A DNA stretch of 5,331 nucleotides from an uncultured Ruminococcus sp. (lineage in GTDB: Bacteria; Bacillota; Clostridia; Oscillospirales; CAG-272), in NCBI GenBank assembly GCA_902797125.1, contig CADBRS010000084.1:1-5331 (forward strand), in the 5' to 3' direction. This document shows positions 1 through 5,331 of the stretch, piece by piece. The position numbers were made by a program, and so were the translations under genes. The first letter of the stretch is position 1. Every line of letters begins with the position of its first letter. The notes under the pieces are model-generated. The model did no database searches and was not told the DNA's origin. It saw only the letters and a list, made by a program, of their open reading frames with translations.

Positions 1-1659
1 TATAAGCTGGATGAAGGCAAATACGACAAGTATGATATGTGTGCCACGGTCGTCGGTTTGCAGGGGCTCTATAACAGGGAACACGAAGGGGAAAAGATCT
101 ATCTGATCTCCGGACAGATCAACTACACGAAGAATTATCTGAAAGAAGATTGGATCGCGACTTTCGACCAGACGGCGATTTCCGGATTTACAAATCTTCT
201 GGAGATGGTCAGCCCTTACCTGAAGTCTGTGGTACTTTGGGATCCTGCTGTGCCGGCCACTTTGAATGCGGCCACCACGATCGCCGGCGTTGAAGATGCG
301 GTGATCATGACGCAGGACCAGTATACAAAATATAAAACCAGTCTTTCTGACCAATTGAAAGTGATCACGCTGATCGGCAAATTTGACGGAACTGAAACGG
401 GAAGCGTCAAAAACGATGTTTACCGTTGGATGATCCGTGAATATCTGGACACGGGCAAATGCTCGGTGACACATGTTTTTTCTTTCGAAGACTCATGTTT
501 TGCCAGAGAGAGCGGAAACGTCAGATACCTCGTTCCCAGAGACAAGGCTATTTTCCACAAAGGCTTTGTTTACGATCTTTCCATATGGCAGGATGAAGCT
601 CCGAAAGATGATTTGACACAGCCGTTGGGGACGGATTACAATACTTATCTTTTGATTCTGAAATCACTCAGCTCGCAAAGAGACGATGATCAGCTGACCG
701 AAGTCGACGGGTTCTATAATTCAAAAAAGTATTCTGACAGCGGGAATGACGAATCATTCACCTCAAAATATAAACCGACACATGTGGAATGGGAAGTCGT
801 TTATACATTTACTCCTTACGGTTGTTTTTGGAATCCGGTTACTGAATCTGCATGCAACCGGACAGTCCATAAGAATTACGAACTGGCTGCTCCTTTGAAG
901 CAGAACAGGCCGAAAGAGATGATCGATCTAGTCGATGATGAAGATCATGTCTACTTGCTGATGATCATGGGAGACTATGATGCTGCAGGATCTTTTTATA
1001 CTAAGTTCTATGACAACTGGCATGACAGTGCCAGAGGAGACATTCCTCTTGCATGGGCGGTCAATCCGAATCTTTTGGACGATTATCCTGATTTGATCGA
1101 ATCTGCCTATCGTAATGCGACGGCGAATGATTATTTTGTGGCTAACGGAGGCGCAGGCTGGTATAATCCAAGCCGGGTAGCGGAAGGAAAGTGGCCCGAC
1201 TATGTGGCTCAGCACCGCAAATATTTCGCATTGACAGATATGTCCATTGCCGCAGATATTTGGGACTACCAGGCGCCTTCCACGACATCCACCGGCTTTT
1301 TGGCCCAGTATTCTCCCGGAGGCGTGGGCATGCTGATCTCCAATCAGCTGAAACGCGGAACAGGGACTCCTCTGTACCAGCATGTCGACAGCAAAACCGG
1401 ACTCGTGATGGATCCGATCTACAACTATTTTGACCGACAGGATGCAGACGAATGCGCACGTTCTCTGGTTGGCGGGATCAGGGAGCGGCTGAGATCGGGT
1501 CATGCCACATTCATGATGACAAGAGTCGTATGGGTCACTCCGACTTATGTGATCACATGCGTGGAGAAACTGAAGCAGTTAATGCCGGATAAAACGATCA
1601 CAGTTGTAGATCCTTATACCTATTTTGCATTGCTGGAAGAATCATTGAGCAACAAATAG
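1..1659 (+). CDS. GxGYxYP-family protein (putative glycoside hydrolase), 5' end outside window
   Basis: The frame is open from base 1 and ends with TAG at 1657-1659, so 552 C-terminal residues are visible; the ATG at 37 is probably internal because coding continues upstream of it. The N-terminal part has hallmarks I associate with the GxGYxYP N-terminal domain: LQGLYNR (visible residues 20-26) and LWDPAVPATLNAATTIAGVE (79-98). The C-terminal domain has MGDYDAAG (323-330), RGDIPLAWAVNPNL (345-358) and the family signature region at 384-390, here GAGWYNP. The family is called a putative glycoside hydrolase from domain context; I know of no proven reaction for it and can point to no catalytic acid. 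The signal peptide, if any, lies upstream, so secretion cannot be judged. No ribosome binding site or promoter is in view. It converges on the lipoprotein gene and is followed after 54 bp by a shared terminator hairpin. The family call is quite sure; substrate and activity are unknown. Confidence 0.85.
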   Translation, partial: YKLDEGKYDKYDMCATVVGLQGLYNREHEGEKIYLISGQINYTKNYLKEDWIATFDQTAISGFTNLLEMVSPYLKSVVLWDPAVPATLNAATTIAGVEDAVIMTQDQYTKYKTSLSDQLKVITLIGKFDGTETGSVKNDVYRWMIREYLDTGKCSVTHVFSFEDSCFARESGNVRYLVPRDKAIFHKGFVYDLSIWQDEAPKDDLTQPLGTDYNTYLLILKSLSSQRDDDQLTEVDGFYNSKKYSDSGNDESFTSKYKPTHVEWEVVYTFTPYGCFWNPVTESACNRTVHKNYELAAPLKQNRPKEMIDLVDDEDHVYLLMIMGDYDAAGSFYTKFYDNWHDSARGDIPLAWAVNPNLLDDYPDLIESAYRNATANDYFVANGGAGWYNPSRVAEGKWPDYVAQHRKYFALTDMSIAADIWDYQAPSTTSTGFLAQYSPGGVGMLISNQLKRGTGTPLYQHVDSKTGLVMDPIYNYFDRQDADECARSLVGGIRERLRSGHATFMMTRVVWVTPTYVITCVEKLKQLMPDKTITVVDPYTYFALLEESLSNK

Positions 1660-1713
1660 AGCAGGGCAGTATCGGGATAGACAGTCCTCTTTCCGATCTG
1701 CAAACCAAATAGC

Positions 1714-1758
1714 AAAAGGGCGTGTCTCCTGAATCATTTCAGGTTTCACGCCCCTTTT
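1714..1758. terminator. Composite hairpin, probable bidirectional intrinsic terminator
   Basis: The outer arms AAAAGGGCGTG (1714-1724) and CACGCCCCTTTT (1747-1758) pair with one bulged C. Inside them, CCTGAA (1728-1733) pairs with TTCAGG (1738-1743) around a TCAT loop, separated from the outer stem by a TCT/TTT internal loop. Because the outer stem starts with A4 and ends with T4, either strand gives a stable RNA hairpin closed by a short U-run. It sits between two convergent genes, 54 bp after the stop of the GxGYxYP gene and 55 bp after the stop of the lipoprotein gene, and can serve both. The U-runs are short, so efficiency is uncertain. Confidence 0.75.
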
Positions 1759-1771
1759 CGGTTATCTGTTA

Positions 1772-1790
1772 TGAGGAGCGGTGCTCCTTA
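1772..1790. other. Small hairpin in the lipoprotein gene 3' untranslated region
   Basis: AGGAGC (1774-1779) and GCTCCT (1783-1788) form a perfect 6-bp stem around a 3-base loop. It can be extended to 8 bp on the RNA through a wobble pair and a T-A pair. It lies 23 bp after the lipoprotein stop codon, before the larger terminator. There is no good U-run on either strand, so it may protect the mRNA 3' end or have no role. The structure is seen; the function is not. Confidence 0.35.
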
Positions 1791-1813
1791 TCTTGTTGCG
1801 GATGATTTTTGAA

Positions 1814-3436
1814 TCAGGCACCTGTAGGATCGCCAAATTCTTCATATCCGCCCATCATGCCGCCCAGTGATTCTGTCAGGAGATCGGTCAGACGGTCTGA
1901 CACACCGGCGTCTTTCAGGTTGGCTTTGAGGTTATCCACAAAATTAGTCATCGCATTCGGATCAGACATGACATCTTCAGCGGTCTTGTCAGCCTTGGGT
2001 GAAGGAATATTGGGCTTTCCGGAGACGGAAGCTTTGTATTGAACTGAAGCGAACGACTGCTGTGCATTCGCCATGGAAAGAGTCAGATTTACATCTTTTG
2101 CAGTTGCGGTTCCTTCGATCGTAATATCATATGTGCCGAGAGCAGCCACAATCATGCCACTCATATCCATGCCGGAAGAGCCGAACTGCTGAGTCTTTCT
2201 CAACAGTTTCTGAATCTGTTCGGACGGAATCACGATAGCGCCGGAGAACGTTCCGTTCTTGAGGGCTTCGATATCAAAGTCTTTGATATTGAATGAGAAA
2301 ACCTCATCCTTGTTGGAAAGGATCTTTACAGGACCTGTGAGTTTGTCGCCGGATTTAACGCCTTTGGATTGGATCGCAATATCCATGGAGCGGGAAGTCG
2401 CGCTGACATCGATCACATATTTGCCGTCTTTGTCCAGGCTTGCCATCCGGAAAGTGGACTTGGCTCCGTCAGATTCGGTAGCCTCGGCTTCGATAGCGAG
2501 CATCTCGTTCTTTTCATTGGTGACGAAGAGCAGATCGATAGCTACGTTTTCATCGACATCCTTCCGGGTGTTTTCAATACTTTGAAGAGCCTTATCGATG
2601 GCATCCTGGAATTCTTTATAGGCATCGCCGGATTCTTTTTCTTTGGTGGCTTCGCCGATTTTGTCCACGATGGACTTGATATCCTTGTCTTCTTTGACTT
2701 TTGTCAGGATATCTTTAGCAATATCCAGAACAGTTGAAGCGGTGATCTTGACTTTGACCATCTTGGCGTTCACTGTGATATCGTCAACGGTATAGTCGCC
2801 TTCTTCTTCAGTCACACCCTTCAGAGAGTCCAAAGCGGTAACGATATATTTAGCGACCAGATCTTTCAGCTGATCTTTTGTCGGCAGAGCGTTCAGCAGA
2901 TCTTTAAAGACTTCAACATCCATATCGGATGAGAGATCGAAATCTTCAAGATCAATGCCGGATTCGCTTTGTTCGTTTAAAACGATTTTGAAGTAGTCCT
3001 TGTAGAGGGCAGGAACTTTTGCAAAAACGGTGCCTTCGGTTGCATCAAAGACGAACGAACCGTTCAGGACTTCTTTGTCGTTTACGAAGAGCGTGGCGTC
3101 GCCTGCGTTCTTTTCGAGAGTTGCGTTGGACTCAAATTTGTAGGAGAGGCTGTTGATAGAATCAAGATCAACCATCTCTTTGAGCATGGACTTCAAACCT
3201 TCGCCAAGGGTGACCTTGACTTCAGTCGTCATTTTTGCACCGGTCAAACTGGTGCGGGCTTCTTCGTACTGATCCAAAGCAGCATCTGATGACTGGTTGA
3301 CTTGTTTGGTCCAAACATATGTCAAATGCTCTTCCGGAGTAGCAAAACTGGTGGGTTCAGATTTTCCGCAAGAGGCCAGAGCTGCAACTGAAACGATCAT
3401 AATTAGTGCAATTACTAATGATAATAGTTTTTTCAT
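1814..3436 (-). CDS. Large lipoprotein of unknown function (540 aa)
   Basis: The start at 3436 (MKKLLSL...) is chosen over an in-frame ATG at 3505 because it has a GGAGGA site 10 bases upstream and begins a classic signal peptide. The longer version would begin inside the promoter. The signal is K2-K3, a hydrophobic stretch at 4-20, then the lipobox L20-A21-S22-C23, so C23 should be lipidated and the mature protein held on the outer face of the membrane. The mature part has alternating polar/hydrophobic stretches that suggest beta-strands, a lysine/glutamate-rich helical segment at about 235-298, a second strand-rich half at about 300-410, and a Gly/Met-rich tail ending GGMMGGYEEFGDP. I do not recognise a defined family. 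Two beta-rich halves recall lipid- or ligand-binding LolA/LppX-type lipoproteins, but this is a guess from pattern only. It has its own promoter and is a single-gene unit between terminators. Confidence 0.85.
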   Translation of the reverse strand: MKKLLSLVIALIMIVSVAALASCGKSEPTSFATPEEHLTYVWTKQVNQSSDAALDQYEEARTSLTGAKMTTEVKVTLGEGLKSMLKEMVDLDSINSLSYKFESNATLEKNAGDATLFVNDKEVLNGSFVFDATEGTVFAKVPALYKDYFKIVLNEQSESGIDLEDFDLSSDMDVEVFKDLLNALPTKDQLKDLVAKYIVTALDSLKGVTEEEGDYTVDDITVNAKMVKVKITASTVLDIAKDILTKVKEDKDIKSIVDKIGEATKEKESGDAYKEFQDAIDKALQSIENTRKDVDENVAIDLLFVTNEKNEMLAIEAEATESDGAKSTFRMASLDKDGKYVIDVSATSRSMDIAIQSKGVKSGDKLTGPVKILSNKDEVFSFNIKDFDIEALKNGTFSGAIVIPSEQIQKLLRKTQQFGSSGMDMSGMIVAALGTYDITIEGTATAKDVNLTLSMANAQQSFASVQYKASVSGKPNIPSPKADKTAEDVMSDPNAMTNFVDNLKANLKDAGVSDRLTDLLTESLGGMMGGYEEFGDPTGA

Positions 3437-3446
3437 ATTTAAAGTA

Positions 3447-3452
3447 TCCTCC
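3447..3452 (-). promoter_or_regulatory. Ribosome binding site deciding the lipoprotein start
   Basis: The minus strand reads GGAGGA followed by a 10-base AT-rich spacer and ATG at 3436. This strong Shine-Dalgarno match, together with the signal peptide that begins there, fixes the start codon. No comparable site precedes the in-frame ATG at 3505. Confidence 0.85.
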
Positions 3453-3476
3453 GTTTTTTGGGATTTACCCAGTGTC

Positions 3477-3505
3477 ATTATAGCAGATTTCTGTTTCATT
3501 TTCAA
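3477..3505 (-). promoter_or_regulatory. Sigma-70/SigA-type promoter of the lipoprotein gene
   Basis: On the minus strand, TTGAAA (3505-3500) and TATAAT (3482-3477) are separated by exactly 17 bases. A TG one base before the -10 box gives an extended -10 element (TGCTATAAT). Transcription would start near 3470, leaving a leader of about 34 bases that contains the ribosome binding site. A perfect TTGACA at 3516-3511 is 28 bases from the -10 box, too far to serve as its -35. Dyads lie directly upstream. Confidence 0.8.
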
Positions 3506-3508
3506 GCA

Positions 3509-3558
3509 CTTGTCAAGATGTTTGACAGATATACTGAAAGAAACGGACCTGTCAGGTC
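3509..3558. promoter_or_regulatory. Candidate operator region: repeated TGTCA-core dyads
   Basis: Two odd-centred palindromes of the form C(T/C)TGTCA(A/G)G lie just upstream of the lipoprotein promoter: CTTGTCAAG at 3509-3517 and CCTGTCAGG at 3548-3556. The second is the core of a perfect 13-bp palindrome, GACCTGTCAGGTC, at 3546-3558. Between them, TTTGACAGA (3521-3529) carries the same core on the other strand, and TGTCAA (3511-3516) with TTGACA (3522-3527) forms an inverted repeat with a 5-base spacer. The nearest copy abuts the -35 box. Binding by a regulator is an inference from position and symmetry. Confidence 0.35.
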
Positions 3559-3630
3559 ATCAAGGGCAAGAGTTAATGCAAGTTTCCCACGATCACTTGT
3601 ATGCTATCATGCTAGCTGTTTTTCGGATCG

Positions 3631-3665
3631 AAAATAGCAAAGAAGGCAGGAACGAACCTGCCTTC
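3631..3665 (-). terminator. Intrinsic terminator after trxB
   Basis: GAAGGCAGG (3642-3650) and CCTGCCTTC (3657-3665) form a perfect 9-bp stem with a 6-base loop that reads TTCGTT on the minus strand. The stem is followed on the minus strand by TTTGCTATTTT (3641-3631), a T-rich tail. It begins 14 bases after the trxB stop codon, as expected for the end of the nrdD-trxB unit. Confidence 0.8.
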
Positions 3666-3679
3666 CGCTTGGAAATGAT

Positions 3680-4606
3680 TTACTTGTTGTCCACAAGATT
3701 GTCGATATAAAGGCATGCTCCCAAAGCGGCTGTGGCTCCGTCGGAAACAGCGGTCGTGATCTGGCGGATGCGTTTGCTTCTGCAGTCGCCGGCCACAAAA
3801 ATACCGGGGGTCCGCGTCGTACATTGCTCATCAGAATCGAAATACCCATACGCATTCAGATCCGCAAGATTCTTGAATGACTCGTTTTCAGGGATCAGAC
3901 CGATGGCGACAAACAATCCGTCGCAACCGACAGAATCTTTTGATCCGTCGATACGGGAGGAGATATTCAATCCCGTGATCGCGTCGTTCTGGGTGATCAA
4001 ACTGTCGATTTTGACGCTCGTTCTGATTTGGACGTTGGGCCGGACGTTCAAGATGTCCTGAAGCCTCTGCTCTCCCGTCAGATTGGGAAGATCCTGGAGA
4101 ATGATGACTTCTTTGCATTTTTCCGACAGAAGGATCGCTTCCTGCAAAGCGGAGTTGCCCCCGCCTGCGACACAGACTGTTTTTCCTTTGTAAAAGTCAC
4201 CGTCGCAAACGGCACAGAAAGATATGCCTTCGCCTATGTATTGATCCTCGTTTTCAAGCCCCAGCATTCTGTGCTTCACGCCTGTGGCGATGATCACGGC
4301 TTTGGCTTCATAGCGGCCGCCTTCTTCCGTCTTGACGATCTTGAGCCCGTTTTCTTCCGTGACAGACGTTACGGTCTCAAACTCGATCTCGGCACCCTGC
4401 GCAAGGATCTGTTCCAGCATCTTATCGGCAAGTTCATTACCGCTCATCGAAAGTGTGCCCGGATAGTTTTCAATTCTGGGGGAGTGAGTGATCTGACCGC
4501 CGAATCCCGTTTTTTCAAAAACGAGAGCGGTTTTTCCGTTGCGTTGGGCATAGAGCGCGGCAGTCATGCCGGCCGGTCCTCCGCCAACTATGATGATATC
4601 ATGCAT
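3680..4606 (-). CDS. trxB: Thioredoxin reductase-like flavoprotein with atypical pyridine-nucleotide site
   Basis: At 308 residues this has the normal length of a low-molecular-weight thioredoxin reductase, a cytoplasmic FAD enzyme that reduces thioredoxin-like proteins. The FAD-binding GGGPAG is at residues 8-13, FGGQI at 35-39 and ENYPG at 46-50. The redox-active pair is C131-A-V-C134-D135, and the C-terminal FAD motif runs from G273-D274 to R281-Q282 with DGA at 289-291. The second dinucleotide fold keeps GGGNSALQEA (148-157), but the HRRxxxR signature that normally grips the NADPH 2'-phosphate is absent; residues 168-184 read IILQDLPNLTGEQRLQD instead. The donor may therefore be NADH, reduced ferredoxin or something else, as in the clostridial ferredoxin-dependent flavin thioredoxin reductases, although those have lost more of the nucleotide site. 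It lies 66 bp after nrdD, whose fused redoxin domain is its likely partner. The start ATG at 4606 has a good ribosome binding site. The family call is firm; the donor is open. Confidence 0.95.
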   Translation of the reverse strand: MHDIIIVGGGPAGMTAALYAQRNGKTALVFEKTGFGGQITHSPRIENYPGTLSMSGNELADKMLEQILAQGAEIEFETVTSVTEENGLKIVKTEEGGRYEAKAVIIATGVKHRMLGLENEDQYIGEGISFCAVCDGDFYKGKTVCVAGGGNSALQEAILLSEKCKEVIILQDLPNLTGEQRLQDILNVRPNVQIRTSVKIDSLITQNDAITGLNISSRIDGSKDSVGCDGLFVAIGLIPENESFKNLADLNAYGYFDSDEQCTTRTPGIFVAGDCRSKRIRQITTAVSDGATAALGACLYIDNLVDNK

Positions 4607-4614
4607 CGCAAAAA

Positions 4615-4620
4615 TCTCCT
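4615..4620 (-). promoter_or_regulatory. Ribosome binding site of trxB
   Basis: The minus strand reads AGGAGA followed by an 8-base spacer and ATG at 4606. Spacing and sequence support translation from the first ATG. No convincing promoter is visible in the 66 bp between nrdD and trxB, so the gene is probably read from an upstream nrdD transcript. Confidence 0.75.
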
Positions 4621-4629
4621 TGGAAAGTA

Positions 4630-4660
4630 CAGGCAGGAACTCTTTTGGAATTCCTGCCTG
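4630..4660 (-). other. Intercistronic hairpin between nrdD and trxB
   Basis: CAGGCAGGAA (4630-4639) and TTCCTGCCTG (4651-4660) form a perfect 10-bp stem with an 11-base loop. It starts 12 bases after the nrdD stop codon and ends 9 bases before the trxB ribosome binding site. The minus-strand bases after it are TACTTTCC, not a U-run, so strong termination is unlikely. An mRNA processing or stability element, or a partial attenuator setting the nrdD to trxB ratio, fits better. The stem is clear; the role is inferred. Confidence 0.6.
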
Positions 4661-4672
4661 CCAAATCGTTCA

Positions 4673-5331
4673 TCAGACGGCTTTTGCCGCGAGGGAATTG
4701 ATCCACCCTTTGATCTCGGAGACTCCTTTGAATTTGTCAAAGGTTCCGTCCGCTTTGGGTACGACCAATGTCGGTGCCTGGCGTATGCCGTATTGCCCAA
4801 CCAACTCGGCTTCCTCATCAGCATTGAGGGCGCGGTAGGAAATACCTGCTTTGTCCAGCAAGGCTGCGGCAGCTTTGCAGTTCGGACAGGTCATGGTCTT
4901 GAAGAGGAGGATCCCATTGGGCTCTTCCACGGTTTCATTGCAGGCACAGACTTCCTGAGCCGGTTTATCGACGGGAGCGGGGTTAGGTCCGGTATGTGTC
5001 AGTTTGGAATGTCCGATATTGTAAACCCTGCGGTCCTTATATTCCTGAACTTTGCCGTCGTTCCAGTTCTGGACGGGACGGTAGTAACCTGTGATCCGGC
5101 TGTAAACTTCAGTCTTTTCTCCGCAATGCGGGCACTTGGTCTGTTCACCGGTTAGATAGCCGTGGTTCTTGCACACGGAATAGGTCGGAGACATGGTGTA
5201 GTAAGGCAGCTTGTAGTTTTCTGCGATCTTCCGAACCAGATTTGCTGCGGATTTCCAATCGGGCAGTTTCTCGCCGAGGAATGCGTGGAAAACGGTTCCG
5301 GATGTGTAGAGAGTCTGCAGATCGTCCTGAA
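4673..5331 (-). CDS. nrdD: Anaerobic (class III) ribonucleoside-triphosphate reductase, C-terminal part with fused glutaredoxin-like domain; 5' end outside window
   Basis: The frame is open to the window edge and ends with TGA at 4675-4673, giving 218 C-terminal residues; the ATG at 5194 is internal. NrdD makes deoxyribonucleotides from ribonucleoside triphosphates in the cytoplasm of anaerobes, using a glycyl radical installed by NrdG, which is not in the window. Visible residues 1-93 match the NrdD C-terminus: GTVFHAFLGEKL (11-22), a probable zinc site C53-x2-H56 with C66-x2-C69, and the radical loop RITGYYRPVQNWN (78-90) with G81 as the likely radical glycine. NrdD usually ends soon after this. 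Here a linker (about 94-137, containing C128-A-C130) leads to a thioredoxin-fold domain (about 138-214) with active site C148-P-N-C151 and the cis-proline motif QAPTLVV (P186). The domain presumably feeds electrons to the reductase and is recharged by the adjacent TrxB. The N-terminal catalytic core and the ATP-cone, if present, are not visible. Confidence 0.95.
   Translation of the reverse strand, partial: QDDLQTLYTSGTVFHAFLGEKLPDWKSAANLVRKIAENYKLPYYTMSPTYSVCKNHGYLTGEQTKCPHCGEKTEVYSRITGYYRPVQNWNDGKVQEYKDRRVYNIGHSKLTHTGPNPAPVDKPAQEVCACNETVEEPNGILLFKTMTCPNCKAAAALLDKAGISYRALNADEEAELVGQYGIRQAPTLVVPKADGTFDKFKGVSEIKGWINSLAAKAV

Noticed and set aside
928..1503. A 191-codon open frame on the minus strand inside the GxGYxYP gene.
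   Set aside because: It overlaps conserved family blocks on the other strand, and its translation has an erratic Cys/Arg/Ile-rich composition with no motif.
1887..1901. A perfect 15-bp palindrome GTCAGACGGTCTGAC.
   Set aside because: It is inside the coding region for the lipoprotein C-terminus with a single central base, has no promoter nearby, and one such palindrome can arise by chance from the codons for SDRLTD.
3437..3505. A 23-residue N-terminal extension of the lipoprotein from the ATG at 3505.
   Set aside because: The extension would cover the -10 and -35 boxes and the ribosome binding site and would bury the signal peptide. The start at 3436 is far better supported.
3601..3614. A direct repeat ATGCTA-TC-ATGCTA downstream of the trxB terminator.
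   Set aside because: It is only two short copies, with no promoter or gene attached; likely chance.
3297..3710. A 137-codon open frame on the plus strand running through the lipoprotein promoter region.
   Set aside because: It overlaps the lipoprotein 5' end, its promoter and the trxB terminator on the other strand and has no recognisable protein features.
4028..5155. A 375-codon open frame on the plus strand opposite trxB and nrdD.
   Set aside because: It lies antisense to two genes with unmistakable conserved motifs, crosses their intergenic hairpin, and its translation shows no recognisable domain. It is best explained by codon bias of the real genes.

Overview
The window looks like chromosomal DNA from a strictly anaerobic bacterium, most likely a Firmicute of the class Clostridia. 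The reasons are an oxygen-sensitive class III (glycyl-radical) ribonucleotide reductase, a Clostridia-like lipoprotein signal peptide ending in LASC, strong GGAGG-type ribosome binding sites, a near-consensus housekeeping promoter and intrinsic terminators. The lineage is inferred from gene style and is not proven. There are four protein genes, two of them cut by the window edges. No tRNA, rRNA, CRISPR array or mobile element was seen.

Layout: (1) 1-1659, plus strand: the C-terminal part of a GxGYxYP-family protein (putative glycoside hydrolase), with its N-terminus outside the window. (2) 1660-1813: a convergent intergenic region holding a long composite hairpin that can terminate both flanking genes, plus a smaller hairpin. 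(3) 1814-3436, minus strand: a 540-residue lipoprotein of unknown function with its own promoter, ribosome binding site and several TGTCA-type dyads upstream. (4) 3680-4606, minus strand: trxB, a low-molecular-weight thioredoxin reductase-like flavoprotein with an intact CAVC redox site but without the usual HRRxxxR NADPH-binding signature. It is followed by an intrinsic terminator. (5) 4673-5331, minus strand: the C-terminal 218 residues of nrdD, carrying the glycyl-radical site and then a fused glutaredoxin/thioredoxin-like domain with a CPNC active site.

How the genes may work together: nrdD and trxB lie in the same direction 66 bp apart, with a hairpin between them, and probably form one operon. 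The arrangement suggests a dedicated electron route: an unknown donor to the TrxB flavin, then the CAVC pair, then the CPNC redoxin domain fused to NrdD, then possibly a CxC pair in the linker, and finally the active site that reduces ribonucleoside triphosphates. This would be a disulfide-fed class III reductase rather than the formate-fed type. The most interesting points are this fusion, the linker CxC, and the altered pyridine-nucleotide site of TrxB, which raises the question of whether NADPH is the donor. The lipoprotein and the GxGYxYP protein are separate transcription units with no visible functional link to the operon.
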